From contig JAFMSR010000007.1 of assembly GCA_022818135.1 (NCBI GenBank), forward strand, positions 8,168,543-8,232,542: a stretch of DNA of 64,000 nucleotides, read 5' to 3'. Under the pieces are notes generated by a model that saw only the letters and a program-made list of their open reading frames with translations, made no database searches and was not told the origin of the DNA. This DNA is from Saxidomus purpurata. Its lineage: Eukaryota > Mollusca > Bivalvia > Venerida > Veneridae. A program made the position numbers and the translations under genes. Each line of letters begins with the position of its first letter. Position 1 is the first letter of the stretch. Below are positions 45,180 through 58,165 of the stretch, in pieces.

Positions 45180-48100
45180 ATTGAACCGTAAAGAAAATTG
45201 GGTTTATTTATTTGTATTACATAGACAAAGTACCCAAGGTATGGGGAAACACTTTCACATCTGCACATTAAATGATTTGTATTGCATCTATATGAAATAA
45301 TTAGGAATTTAGGATTTTGCACAGCTGAAGAGGTTTGTTTGCAGCAGTCCAGATATTTCACTTCGCACATGCGATTTTCCGTTAATCAACACAAATGAGG
45401 TGACTGGTGTCTTCACATTATAAATGATGATTTCGACATTTCTCAGTATTTAACCAGAGTAGCGGAAAACTAAAGGGACAGAGACGCTTTACAATACAAA
45501 AAGCAATCGTAAAATGTCATCTACCTGTAAACAATGCACGTAAAATAGTTTTGGACCATAATTTGATGTGATTGCCTACGTTTTGGACAGCTTACTTTGT
45601 ATATGTTTTAGTATAGTGAAAAATAAGCATAATAGTGTGAACGGTAAGAAAAATTGTAAGAAATCAAATAGATCTGATTTGGGAACTGATCAGCAGCTTC
45701 CTCACAAGAGGCACAAAATTAAATACCAGTATATGCTTGAAAGATTACATTATACTATGTAATAAATAAGAAGTAATTACAATACTGAAAGACATAAAAA
45801 TGAATACCATGATAGGTGGTCATTTAGAATGTAATGAACATTTATTTTAAAATACGAACCTATATAGGTCCGTGTTTTAAAAGTCGGATAAGTCCTTGTT
45901 ATAAGATGAATAAATTTGCAATACCGGCAGCTATTATAAATTTCAGCTCTGAATTTCCTAGCAAAAAACGAATAATTATAAATATAAAGTTACTAACTCA
46001 ACAAGTAAAAGAAAAAAAAGTAAATTACACAATTACAAAGAAATGAGGCGATAAGAACTGAGGGCGTGAAAAAAATTAATAGCTAAACAATTAAGCGATT
46101 AACGAAACCAAAAAGCAGTGCAAACACAGGAAAGACAAAGGCAAACTCCCGTTGGTAAAGAGTAGACTGCATGGACTTCATGCGGTATTATTTAATCCGC
46201 ATTTTACACTATACTCACTGATCTTTTATTGCGCATGCGTTATATATTTACGGTTTTTCCAAAATAACTATCAAAAGGTAATTCGATTAAAAGAATGGGG
46301 ACGACCAGATAAATTTACGACTTAGGATTGAAAGGTTAGTCTGGAAATTAATTTCTTAAAGCCTGTTTTATTACTGTAATAAACAAATCAGCCCTATCAA
46401 CCTTAACCATAATGGTTTTGAAACCGAAAGTAGAGTCTTTGTCTCAATTTTAATGCTTTCGTTTTGCAACTAAATTTATTTGCCCAGACAGTAAAACTAT
46501 CTGTCTTAAAGGTCTTAAAATGCCGTTCTTAGAACGATAATAATTATCAAGCCTTTTAAGTGATCTATTCTTTATGCATGCAACAAGATTCTATCTAGAC
46601 ACTTGGTGGCCTAATTCATTTCGGCTGTCACGTGAAGTTTAGACTTAGATCTATTTTAATATTTAATGATCGTTAGTCGGTCCGGGATGATTTTCTGTAA
46701 ATTGCATTGTTCGTTTCAGAACTTGAAACATTGTCTCCTTGTTAATTTGTATTTCTTTACATGAGTCTACGTTAGTAGATTTGCAGGGGCGGTTCATGGG
46801 GACGAGGATGGGGTCCAAACTTTATGATCTGATATTTTACCGTTGTCAAACTTACGAAAGTGCTCATTCAAAACTATCATGCCCCTGCCCTCCATGTCGA
46901 ATTATTTAAAATAATTTGAGGTGTGTTGAGCTTCTTTTACATTATAAACATTGCGTACATGTATATGTATTTCCACTTTAGATTGCACACTACAAAATAC
47001 ATGAAATATATGCAATTTAAAGGGGCAACTCTCGCTGGTATACCAGCGAGTATTTTGTTGTATGCAGCTGTAACTTGATACCTCTAAAACTACCTGTCAA
47101 TTAAACTGGAGGAGGTTACTAGAGTGAATGAATCACACTAGCAAGCAGACGATTTTAGCTCTTGAGCTGACTAGGGGCTTCTTTACGTTTCTTATATTTT
47201 GTATCTATGAGCATTTCGGAATCAGATGAAAATTTATCCACCTCCTGTATCATTTCTTCTCACTTTCTTTTTATCCCATGATATTCATTCATATTCTCCC
47301 TTTTTAGAAAATTTAAAGATAAATACTATGTTTCACACCTAACTCACAGAGTCAAATTTTGCACAAGGCCTGATTTTGTGTAATTTCCTACAATATAAAT
47401 ACATTGTGGTAAAATGAATATGTCAGCACCTAATTAAGATAGAGTCACAAAATTAATTGGTAATTATATGCCATCGGCATGCAAGTCTGTTTTGTGTATT
47501 TTTGAAGGACAAAAATTCCAGACATGAAACTGATACATGTGTCAGAAAAAGGAGGGAAATTATCACAACAGTTCAAAACACAATGTATATGCATATAGTT
47601 GATGAAGAGTAAAGTTTATATTTTAATAAAGCATTGCAGAAAAAGTGCATAAGAAAAAGACATGTATTGTTTATATCAAGAGAGTAAATGGAGCTATTTG
47701 TGTTAGGTTTAATGTTCCTGACGCGGATTTAAAAGTTCATAGTGATGATAACATGGGATTATGTAAATTGTAGACCATCAAGGAAAAAATAAAATGGAGA
47801 AATTATTAAAGTCAATAGTAAAATTAATCTAAAGCCTCATTCTTGGATAATAATGGATCATAATATATAACGAGCCAGGATAATATTAACTGACCCTGCA
47901 GGTGCGATCCTTGCAGTGGTTTAGTAGGAGGATTCTTCGTCTAAGTCACATAAACATTTTTAATTTATACCGACACTGTTTATGGGTTGCCTGATGTTAT
48001 ATATCTGCATACCCACAGGCTTGACCAAGAAATGGAAGACTACCTGAACCAGGAAATAGTATCATACAACAAAACATTATTATAGAAAATACTGAACTAT

Positions 48101-48970
48101 ACTATAGTCAGAATGGGCTTTTGAAGTAAAGTATAGATGAATGGGGGAAGAACAAAATATATTGAACCACAAGTGAAGTTGTGTCCTGCTGTGTACTTTT
48201 GCAAGTTAGACATTTATACCAAAATTAAAAAGTTCAAGACTGACTACTTGAAAAACTTATGGCAACTTGAATAGATTTCTGCACAAAAACATATGTTTAC
48301 GTTTATACATGTATCTGCTAACTTTTAACTTACTTATTTAGGTCTTGATTACCTTAATGATTCATTTTAATGAAGGATATTCTCATTTTATGGAAATAAA
48401 CTTTCATCAAGGTTAGTAAACTGTTTTTGTTCTGTAATGCATGCCACTACTCTCAAGTGTATAAACATCACCACGTGGCCTTTGTTTACAAACACAGAGT
48501 TTATCAGCAATTAGCCACGCCTCCCGGGAAATTCAAATCTGAGATCGTCTGCTTGACAGGTTGATTTTTGTTCTCAAAGTCACTTTTAGAACTGATATAT
48601 CATTAAGATTTTTGGATGAACTGTTATGAAATGGCACAGTTTACCTTTGTAACAAATTTCAAAGGAAACAGTTCTGTAATTTTGTCAAAATTTTAAAAAA
48701 AGGGTCTCTGATGTGAAACATGTTTGAAATTATTGAAAAACCTGCCCCAGCGCCATCTAGTGGTTTATATAGTCCAGTTACCCCTTTAAACTGCAAATCT
48801 AAACACATGGAATTTCTTTGTGAGCATACTGTTGTTCTTGTGTGTTTTAAGCTTAAGGTAGTGGGGGTCTAATGGACACTATTCCAAAACACATTTTACC
48901 ATTCGTTGTAATATTAATTAAAACTGTTTTGATCCTTTTCTAAAATCATAAGGTATATGTAACTATTTAT
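45180..48970. other. No gene recognised; upstream region of the HEPN-STAND gene
   Basis: AT-rich sequence with only short unsupported frames. A 5'-UTR exon and promoter of the gene at 49 kb may lie here; the acceptor-like AG at 48978-48979 suggests at least one upstream non-coding exon. No promoter motif can be fixed. Confidence 0.4.
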
Positions 48971-49026
48971 CCAAACAGGTAGTGTTCTGTTGATTTCATG
49001 AAGAAACTCATAGATCTCCAAAAACA

Positions 49027-49434
49027 ATGGCTTCCGGGGGAGTTCCTGCTGATCCCGAAAAGGAAGAGGCGTATTATCTCAGACTTCATTTATTGATGGT
49101 GAAAGAAGGCACGTCTATTCTAAAGGCCAGGTTCGACCATTCTGTTCCTCCAGCAAAGCTTCACATGAAGCTCCAAGAACGTAAAGTGTTGGATACAATC
49201 AACTATGGCAGAAAAAACAATAAAATAAGCAAGTCACAATATAGTCTGCTGTGTCCACCGTACGGACCTCCTAGCTCTGCAACCTTTGATGTATCTCTAC
49301 TTGCTTATCTTCTGAGGCACATCTGTGGGATGACAAAGTCAAAATGGTGGAAAGAAAGCGACAACAGCAAAATACCGGATGCAGTGATGGACGAAGAAGC
49401 GGATATCGTTCGGATAAGAAACATGAGAAATCAG
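49027..49434 (+). CDS. HEPN-STAND-ANK gene, exon 1 (HEPN domain)
   Basis: 136 codons from MASGGVPADPEKEEAYYLRL to RIRNMRNQ, ending in phase 0 before donor GTTTCA. It lies just after an acceptor-like AG at 48978-48979, so a 5'-UTR exon upstream is likely. An upstream ATG at 48999 opens a short overlapping reading frame in another frame, which could lower translation. Confidence 0.88.
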
Positions 49435-52400
49435 GTTTCATGAATTTTTTTGTACTCACTTGCGTTCCTTCCATGTTTTAGTCATTAACTAATCAACTAT
49501 GTAGGTTTATTGAAGTTTTGGCTGAAAGATAGTTGTAAATTGCATATTGTAACAGGCGACAGATACTTTAAGTTTTTTGTCGCATCAAATGTTTTGACAG
49601 CAAAGGATTACGTCAGATGCAATATATGATGCATGTTGTATACAGTATTGAAAATACATCTGAATTAGATATATTCGCTGCAGACATAATACTTTATTGT
49701 TCTGCCCTATATAAATTCAGTTCGTTATTAATATGTTATCTTGCTTCAATGTTATAGCATAAATAAGATTACTAGTATCTCCTGTAAATTAAGTGATCAC
49801 GCTACTTGTATGACAACAAGACAAAATCTAATTAAATGGATCCAATACGATTTGCAGTAAACTTGGCATTTAATGGTAGTTCCTTGACTGATTTTATAAC
49901 CCTATATCCCTATATAATAGTAGATATAACACTAATAGGAAACTACATGTAGGTAGTTAGATTTTTTTCTCGACCAAACTTACATTCATTCATAATGTTC
50001 ATTTGAAAGCAATCTAAGCACGTGTTGCTGGACATTTAACAAGTCTGTGGTGCTTACTGCTTAGTATTGCATTTAACGACGATGCACACATACCGTCTTC
50101 TAAGAAGATAACTTATGTAAACTTTCATTTTCAACAGATGCAGCATAAGCATGTAGCTTCAATTGAACAGACGGAATTTGAGGAAATGTGGGACACAGCT
50201 GAAAAGGTATGTAACATGCTTCTTTTTTTAAATATACTGTGCGATATCGTCGCTTCCCAAAAAAGACTTGAAATGTGGCACGCTTCGGATTTAGCTAAAA
50301 GGTATGTATTAAACAGATGAAGCACTGCCATTCAAATAAAAAGAAAGTCGTACCTGTATACATTGTATTTCAGTTTAGTCAAACAGTCTTATGAACTAGT
50401 ATGTCTGCTATGCCAAGGTTGACATATTGTTGCATTAAGACGAATCTTATCATTTCAGGCAATGATACGACTTGCACTTAAATGCAACATACCTGATCAG
50501 AAGAAGAAAATTGACGATTTGAAAGCCAAGCAACTGGATCTAGTTACCGAGGAAATGAGGAGTATTAGAGGTTAGTTGGCTGACAATTAATACATGCAGT
50601 TCAACATGACGTCCATTGCTAACATACATTTTACTACAGGCGTAAACAGTATATCCCTCTGCGGCAGATTTTGTTCGCCTTTTTTTTGTTTTACAAATAT
50701 CGATAATGTTTACAACAGTTCAATTTTTATGAAATCGTTCAACAGAAATAAGCAAAACAAACATCACTATTTTTATCTATGCTATCTGCTAATATGTACG
50801 AGGTCACTCGAATACGCTTTTAAAATTTTACAATCATTGTTACCATCATTGACGTTTCTTGTTGGATATTACTTATTTGTTAACAAAAATGACACAAAGA
50901 ACGCTTTCCAAACAGTAAAGTCCAAATTTTATTATTTAGGAGGGTTTAAAACATATAGGATTTTGAATAACATGGATGAGATTTATTCATACGTTAGAAC
51001 AATGTTAATTATATTACAAAATGTGGATAGATGTATTCACAGAAGAAATGATATCTTGTTAAGTATTTCTTTGTTTATCTATTTTCAGCCAACACGGAAC
51101 TTTTTCTTCAAGACTTTCATGACGATGCCCATTTTGTAAAAACAGCCGCTTATGAAAAGGCGAAGACAAAACTACAGGATAAACAAATATTAATATTAAC
51201 AGGTCACCCAGGTGAAGGTAAAACAACTATGGCGGCAAGACTTGCTCTTGAAATGAGCCACCCACGTAACTGTCTGAAGATGGCTGGGCCTTCTGATTGG
51301 CGTAAGATTGATCTTTCACTGAAGTTATTTGATACCATTATAATAGATGATATATTTGGCGCCAGTGCTCTAGACCAGAAGCTGGTAGGTGATTGGAGAC
51401 TGTACCTGCCGGAGATAGAGAGGGCAGCGAAGGCAAAGGCAATTAGAGTAATTATAACATCAAGGCATTACATATTTGAAGAATCTAGAGAAGAAATAGG
51501 CTCACTGCCAATGTTTAAGGATAATAATGAAACAGTTTTGCTCCTTTCGTCATCCGACCTAACACCCATTGAAAAGACTGCCATTTTGAGGATGCAAGCA
51601 ACAAAAAATGAAAAGCAGATTCCAGAACACGTTCTTGACGAGTGTATCGAAGCATCAAAAGGGCCGACAGAAGAAATCAGCGATTTCCTTTTTGGATTTC
51701 CAGAATGTGCATCTATGTTCGTTAGAAGTGAAGATATGCTGAGAACTGGAGCAAAATTCTTTAGGAAACCCGCTTCTTTCTTTAAGCGGTACTTAGAAGA
51801 TTTGTACAGAGGAAAGGAGAAAGATAAATTCCTGGCACTAGTAGCTGTGTGGGCACAAGAAAGCAAACGAATATCTGTAAATGAAGTGAGAAAGGTAAAC
51901 ACAGCTTCAGAGCATGTGAAGAGAATAGCAGAGGTATTCGACCATCAGTTAGATAGGAGCTTCCTCGAAACGATACGACAATCATTAGAATCGCATGTCG
52001 GAGGGTACCTTGTCTTCACTGAAGCCACTGGTGACTATACATTCAATCACAACGTCATTGGTGATATGGTTGGATTGGTCGTCGGAAAGAGGAAACCACA
52101 GGAAACTTTGGAAATTTGTCCTAGAGATTTTCTTATGGAGTATATTACTGTTGATGATGCTGGAGCAGACGACTTCAAAATAGTTGTAAAAGAACGACAG
52201 TTTCCAGACCTTGCCGAAAAATGCACTAACATGCTGTTGCGCAACAACTGTAACAAAGTTGCAGAAAATCCATCATTAGATGAATTTCAAACTCTACAGA
52301 GGAGGGGACAGAGAAGTAACGACATACGCATACTAAGTAAGATAGATTTTGGTGTCATTAAACATAAAGCGTTTAATTCTGAACGATTTGTGGAAACATT

Positions 52401-53961
52401 TATAGATTATATAACGGAGAATGACCTTGTGGAAGACGTTTTCAATGTACCAGTTATGACAATGAAGGGATACTTTCTTGATTACGGGATATCAATGGAA
52501 CGTCTTGACATGTGTCTGTTAGGATATGCATGGTATAGCGGAGCAGCTGTTCTTGCAAAGGAAGTCATCACTAGAGAAATTCTTGGAAGAGAAAACTTCG
52601 ATAGTTCAGTTTCTTTACTATTGGCAACACATTCGAAACAACGGGAATCGGTAGAATTTCTACTAGAGCATGGTGCAAAGGTAACGGGCGACGTTTTATA
52701 TATCGCTACACATACGAGTGTAGAACTATTGAAAAGACTTCTACAACAACCCGGTACGAATGTGAATGACCGAGGAAACGCGATAAATGGAAACTATCCT
52801 TTGATTGTTGCAGCACGCAAAGGTTTCACTGAAGCTGTCAACTGTATGATAGAGTTTCAAGCTGATACTGGGGTACAAAATACAGCTAGAATGACGGCAC
52901 TGCATAAGGCAATATTGTATAAACAAAGCGAGATCATAAAATCTTTGGTTGAGGCTGGTGCACCACTGAACATCAAGGGAGGCAAATTCAAAAGAACACC
53001 CATGCACTTAGCAGTTGATTTAGGAAATGTGCGGCTTGTACAGTATCTGCTGGGAAAAGGTGCATCATTGAGAATAAAAGATCATAGGGGACATTATCCA
53101 ATACACATCGCCGCCATTCGTGGTCATATTCAAATTGTCAGGAATCTCTTTAATGCTGATAAAACACAAGAAACCCTACGTATATCATCATATGGAACAA
53201 AATCAATTATCAGAGGTATGTCGTTATTTCATGTTGCAGTCTGGAAGAAAAGCCCAGATCTATTAGATGCGTTGATTGCTCTGAAAGCAGATCCAAACGT
53301 CCAAGACTTCTACGGTCAGACGCCGTTGTTTTTTGCAATAATGCAGAAGCAAGAGGGATTCGCTAAAAAATTGATAGCCTATGAAAAATGTGACAAGAGA
53401 AAACCACAGAAACAAGGTTATACTCCCCTTCACGCAGCAATTCACGAGAATCAGAAAGATTTAGCGATAGCATTAGCCGAGTATTCGGATGTTAATGCAC
53501 AAGATAAGTACGGGAAAACTCCACTTCATGTCGCCTGTGAGAAAGCCAAGATTGAGGTAATAAGTATGCTACTCAGACAGTATGGTGCGGACCCAAGGAT
53601 TGTTACGAAGAGAGGTGATACAGTTTATCATATACTTAGAAGATGCAAGAAGAAACTGCCCGAGAATGAGGAAGACAACTCAAAACAGGCAGAGAAAATG
53701 ATTGTGGAGTTCGATCCTGAGTTTGCACAGCAGTTGCCGAAGTTGATGAATAAGTCTGGGATTGTAATTAAAGCAAGACCAACACAACGCCTCAACACAA
53801 ATATACACATTGATTTTGGCGATGTGTTTGATATAAATGAAGCTTCCCCGGATTATTACGATGCTTACGATGTTGAAGATTTATTTGATGACGGTGACTA
53901 TCTCCAAGATATGTATGAGGATTTTGACGAAGGCGGGTTTGACGAATATGATGACTGGTAA
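49027..53961 (+). CDS. HEPN - STAND NTPase - ankyrin repeat protein (DZIP3-HEPN-like)
   Basis: Four exons (49027-49434, 50138-50206, 50459-50570, 51089-53961) join in phases 0/0/1 to 1153 codons. Residues ~1-190 resemble the DZIP3-like HEPN domain; it contains IRNMRNQMQH, which holds RNxxxH at 134-139, the form seen in catalytic HEPN RNases. A STAND-type P-loop NTPase follows: DDAHFVKTAAYEKA, Walker A GHPGEGKTT (235-243), Walker B IIIDD (~280-284), then a probable sensor strand VIITSRH. About 700-1050 are ankyrin repeats (GKTPLHVACEKAK, GYTPLHAAIHENQ). The last ~50 residues are D/E/Y-rich and end EYDDW. The start is chosen for its context (AACAATGG). By family analogy the ankyrins sense a ligand, the STAND module assembles and the HEPN part acts on RNA; this is inference. 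No membrane segment is seen. Confidence 0.9.
50138..50206 (+). CDS. HEPN-STAND-ANK gene, exon 2
   Basis: 23 codons, MQHKHVASIEQTEFEEMWDT then AEK. Acceptor TTTTCAACAG, donor GTATGT. It completes the RNxxxH motif, whose His is codon 139. Confidence 0.88.
50459..50570 (+). CDS. HEPN-STAND-ANK gene, exon 3
   Basis: 112 nt reading AMIRLALKCNIPDQKKKIDD to EEMRSIR, a charged linker helix between the HEPN and NTPase parts. Acceptor ATTTCAG, donor GTTAGT, phase 0 in and phase 1 out. Confidence 0.85.
51089..53961 (+). CDS. HEPN-STAND-ANK gene, exon 4 (NTPase, ankyrins, acidic tail)
   Basis: 2873-nt terminal exon. It begins before the first in-frame ATG: after acceptor ATTTTCAG the frame reads ANTELFLQDFHDDAHF and includes the Walker A GHPGEGKTT just upstream of the Met at 51229. 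It ends with TAA at 53959-53961. A possible ATTAAA polyadenylation signal is at 54113-54118. Confidence 0.93.
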
Positions 53962-54580
53962 TTACATTGATGTATTACGTAATTTGAATACCATATGTTT
54001 GAAGGAATGAAGAAAATTTTAATGTGTTTTAATCAAACCTATGTGATGTAATAAGCAATTAACTTTGAATTATTTAATGAAGGCAGATAAAAGCAAGCTA
54101 CACAAGCTACACATTAAACAAACACTTACTTATATTATTTGATATGTATACAATGTATTGCAAATATTGTTGTATACTGTAATACCCCTGCTGGGTATAT
54201 TATAAATTTTGTTTACCAATGTGTTGACATGTGTTCACAAACATGCAATTATACTTTGCCTGAACATGTTGTTATTCATCTTTTTCCAGTCTACCGGACA
54301 ATACTTAATACTTTATTAGTAGTAATGCATGTGGCCAGAGCCGCACGAAATTGATAGATATAAGATGGTTGCATAAGTTTCACCATCAAAGCTTATATAT
54401 TACACGAATCCCTACTGACCTCATTTTGACCTCAGTCGTAGATGAGTTGAAGAAGTGACATGCTAAATCAGCCGATCTTGTACTTTTGTCAGATTCGAAG
54501 GGCGAAACAAATGTACAAAAATATATATTTACGTAAACCAACTACACTAGTAATTGAACTACACTAATCGAAACTTCTAA
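53800..54580 (+). repeat. Left arm (proximal part) of an inverted duplication
   Basis: The last codons and 3' flank of the STAND gene match the reverse complement of 60.78-61.56 kb. Shared blocks include TTGTTTACCAAT near 54210, and GACCTCAGTCGTAGATGAG and GATTCGAAGGGCGAAAC near 54430-54510, in the mirrored order. Confidence 0.8.
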
Positions 54581-54599
54581 CGCCCCTTAGTTTATATTA

Positions 54600-56240
54600 T
54601 GCAATAAGTCAACTAAACGGAAACAAGGCGTTATGAAATTTAGACCATATCACAAACATTATATCTCCAAAATGACTGCAAACTTTTGAACAATTTCGAC
54701 ATCAACGCTTTGTTTTACGATCGTTTCTATGACATGACGATACAAACTGAAATTCACAAAAACAATCAACTAAGATTTTACAAAAATAATCGATTTTCGC
54801 CCATCTAATATCACATTATGTTACTTTTAAGATAACAAGTTCATAAAAACAATATTAAAATTTATCAAATTACAAATTCAACAATAATTTTCACGAAGTA
54901 TTCCGGCTAAGTAAAGTGAACAGCGCTCCTCTATCAGCGCGTGTGACTGCGCTTTTCTACTATTTAAACATATGCTGCGCATTTTGACACAAGGTACGGT
55001 CGAATAACGCATCTCGCGACTTTAACGCCACTTATTTGAAATTGAACTTTGAGTCAGTACAATATTATGATACTTTCTATAGTTACTGTATCTCTTGAGA
55101 ATTCAAAGGATGTAAAACTCTTTGTTACAAAATTATGGACACAATTCTTAGAAAGTTTAATTTATGCTACAAATAAGGTTTTCGCACAGGTGAACAGACA
55201 GTAAGCCAAAAATAAATTTGATTTGTCAATTCATATCAAAATTAAAAATATGAGATGGATACTAATCACATGGGGTAGTAATTTGAAAACATCCACTTGA
55301 AAAAAATGAAAATTAGAACATTTTTGTTTTCTAATAGCGTAAATAAGCAAAATATAAATGTAACAAATTCTTGTTGTTGCGCGCTGCTTTCTGACATACA
55401 TATCGACCTCGCCATATCTTGATTTGACATTCGGGTAATTTTATGTTTTTCAGTGTAGTTTCACTAAAATGCACCCAATCAGATAACAGGACAGAGGAAA
55501 CCCTGCTGTATTACAATCTGATTACATTACTGTTTGTAGCCATAATATTTCTGTCAACTTTGATTTTGCACGCACTCAGACTTGAAATTCGGTAATTCTA
55601 GGTGGAAACCTGCTGTATTAGACCTTGCACTTCAACTTTTGTTTTTAGCATTCGTAAATCAAACTGAGACGGAATGTGCATAACCACTAGATCTCGAGTC
55701 AAATCCAAGTAAATACTTGTAATAGACTTCATTAATGCATACACGGGGCCGCACCAGGAGGAAGGATGCTACATTTGAGCTTTTTACACTCTATAAGTCG
55801 CATTTCTTGAGCTAACATGTCAAAACCCGGAACAAACGCGTATGTCAACAAGAAGACTGTTCAGTTAGGGCCACATTGTAATGTCAAGTTTCTTGATTTA
55901 TACAAAACTGTCCTACAGTATAATGCTTCCACTCCGTAAACCTCTTGTCAACAAAAATCCAATCATTTTAAGAAAGTATGTGTTTGGCAGTAATACCTCA
56001 TTAAAATTGAATAAGATGCTCAACCATACGAAACATTAAGAAATGTCAGGTGAGTATCTAGATCAATGAACAAACTGTAGCAAAACCTTTTTACAGTAAA
56101 GTCACGTTAACGAATTTGTGTCAGAACGTAACAAACGTAATCATTTCCACGGTCTGCATATAAATTTAGTTGTCTCGTGTTGGTATACTTTGAGAAAGGT
56201 AATGCAATGATAATGCCGGGAATATCGTGTATGTTACATT
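54600..56240. other. No gene recognised
   Basis: Intergenic AT-rich sequence inside the left arm of the inverted duplication; no coding frame or repeat supported. Confidence 0.4.
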
Positions 56241-56279
56241 CCCTTTAATTTTGTATTTGTGTACAGGTGGTATTATAGA

Positions 56280-57145
56280 TACGGCTATATAAAACCAAGG
56301 TATAAGACCTTAGTGTGACCTTAACCTTGGAAATAGGTGGCTGTATGATGTTTGCGATGCATCCTTATGGTACGGAAAATAATTGTAGGTCTACACTCCA
56401 TGCAAGTACAAGCTACAGTGAGGACAGGTGAAATTGTTATATAACACTATGTGAAAGAGTGTGAGCCTTATGCATGACTTTTAGCTCGGGAGTAGGTAGC
56501 TGGGTGTTGTTTATGACAAACCTTCATCACTTAGGTAACAATCCTGTGAAGTTATATTCAAATTGATTCATGCACTACAAGATACAGAGTGGAAAGGAAA
56601 CATTGCAATATACCACTAATTCACAGTGTTCGAGCCCTCAAGTATGACATTGACCTGGGTAGCAGATGAGTTCGCGTTGTGCACGACACATCCTCATCAC
56701 ATGGGTAACAATTGTGTAAAGTTATATCGAAACCGGTACCTACATGTGGAGGATACAGACCGGAATCAAAATTACACATGGTAGTGTTTGAGCCCTTAAT
56801 GTGACATTGAGCTTGGAAGTAGGTGGCTGATTGTTGTACATGACAAACTTTGCCACGTAGGTAATAATTATGTGAAATTATATTAAAATCTTTTCATGCA
56901 TGTGGAAGATACAGACCGGAAATGAAATTTCATTAAGTATAGTGTTTGAGCCCTACTTGAGAGCCTTAAGTGTGATCTTGACTTTAGGTGTAGGTGGCTT
57001 GGTGTTTGCATGGCACGCCTTTGGTGTAAACTAAACAATTGTGTGAAGTTATATCGAAATCAGTCCATGCATGTGGACGATACAGACCGGAAATCAAATT
57101 GCGGACGGAAGGACAGACCAACGGATAGACAGATGGTATAGCGCA
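56280..57145 (+). repeat. Five-unit ~165-bp tandem array
   Basis: Units with GGAAATAGGTGGCTG, GGGAGTAGGTAGCTG, GGAAGTAGGTGGCTG and relatives at ~56327, 56490, 56657, 56815 and 56984, each followed by GTGAAGTTATAT and GGATACAGACCGGAA; ends GGACGGAAGGACAGACCAAC. This insertion makes the left arm longer than the right. Confidence 0.65.
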
Positions 57146-57214
57146 AAAACCATAGTCCCCGAACCGGTCATATGACAGGTATTTGACTAAAAAATCCTCT
57201 ATGTATGTGACTTC

Positions 57215-57295
57215 AGAAAATGTTCTGTCGGGAGTCGAACCCGCAGCTACCAGTTCATTAGACAAGTGTTTAACTGCCTATGCGCAACATTTTCT
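57215..57295 (-). mobile_element. tRNA-like hairpin / SINE head
   Basis: Minus strand has B-box GGTTCGACTCC and an A-box-like stretch ~45 bases upstream, closed by a perfect 10-bp inverted repeat AGAAAATGTT/AACATTTTCT. It does not fold as a clean tRNA (poor anticodon stem), so a tRNA pseudogene or SINE head is more likely. Confidence 0.4.
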
Positions 57296-57819
57296 ACCTT
57301 TTAAAGAAGTGACTTTATGACTTTATGGGACTATTTGAGAGGTTTCTCTGGATTCTTATTTGATTATTGAGTCCGTAGCAACATTAACACACTTACCGCG
57401 GTACACATTTAGGTGAAAAAATATAATTGTTTATAAGTATTGTTGATACACACTCTCAAAGCTTATTTGCAATCTTAAATTCCCGGTAAGAACTTTGTCA
57501 CACGCTTGTTACGAGCAGAAGTCACCGCGGGAAATTATTTAGCAGTCGTGAAAGTACTCCTACCTTTAAGTCGGGAATGTAATTCACAGATAGTTATTTG
57601 AATATAAGTTGCTCACAGCATATTTGAAAGAGCGTACTATTTTTGTCAAACCCAGTACTGTGAACACTGTGACTAATTACATTCGTCGCGCGCAGCACAT
57701 TACGCACTTCCTTGGAAGCGAAAAGCCGTGGAACTTTGCAATATTTTAGAAGGGAATGACAATGACAATTATCTCGCCATACACAATATACTATTAGTAG
57801 GTTTTACGGTAGTTTCCAA

Positions 57820-58165
57820 CAGAAAGCTGGATGGTTACTGTGCCTGCTCAAGGTAATTCCTTTTATCTGTACTCGTTTTATAGACCTCGTTTTGTATCAG
57901 ATAAAAGTGGCAATATATTAATTGAGAAACTTCGACTGCGGTCAGAATTGAATGTTCTGTTTATTATCGGCTGAACGAAGCCAATGGTCTTGTAGAAACA
58001 TTCTCAGTGTACATTTCAACCTTCCGACTCGTAGATCTTCTTTTGAAAAATAATACCAGTTTTCTGACCTTATACTTTATAGTAAGGCTTACTGTTATAT
58101 TTTTAATTTTTATCACTGGGGGCTAATTTCGTATAACCTAAGGGCAGTTCTGAACGAAGGTACTA
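57820..58165 (+). repeat. Left arm (inner part) of the inverted duplication
   Basis: Contains AAGCTGGATGGTTACTGTGC near 57830 and GGGGGCTAATTTCGTATA near 58118; both recur inverted at 59.66-59.88 kb. About 200 bp between these two blocks is absent from the other arm. Confidence 0.75.

Noticed and set aside
50594..51139. 181-codon open frame upstream of the STAND last exon
   Set aside because: It lies in the third intron in a different frame from the real exon, is AT-rich and has no recognisable features.
51468..53810. Several minus-strand frames opposite the STAND exon
   Set aside because: Shadows of the long coding exon on the other strand; no splice sites or domains.
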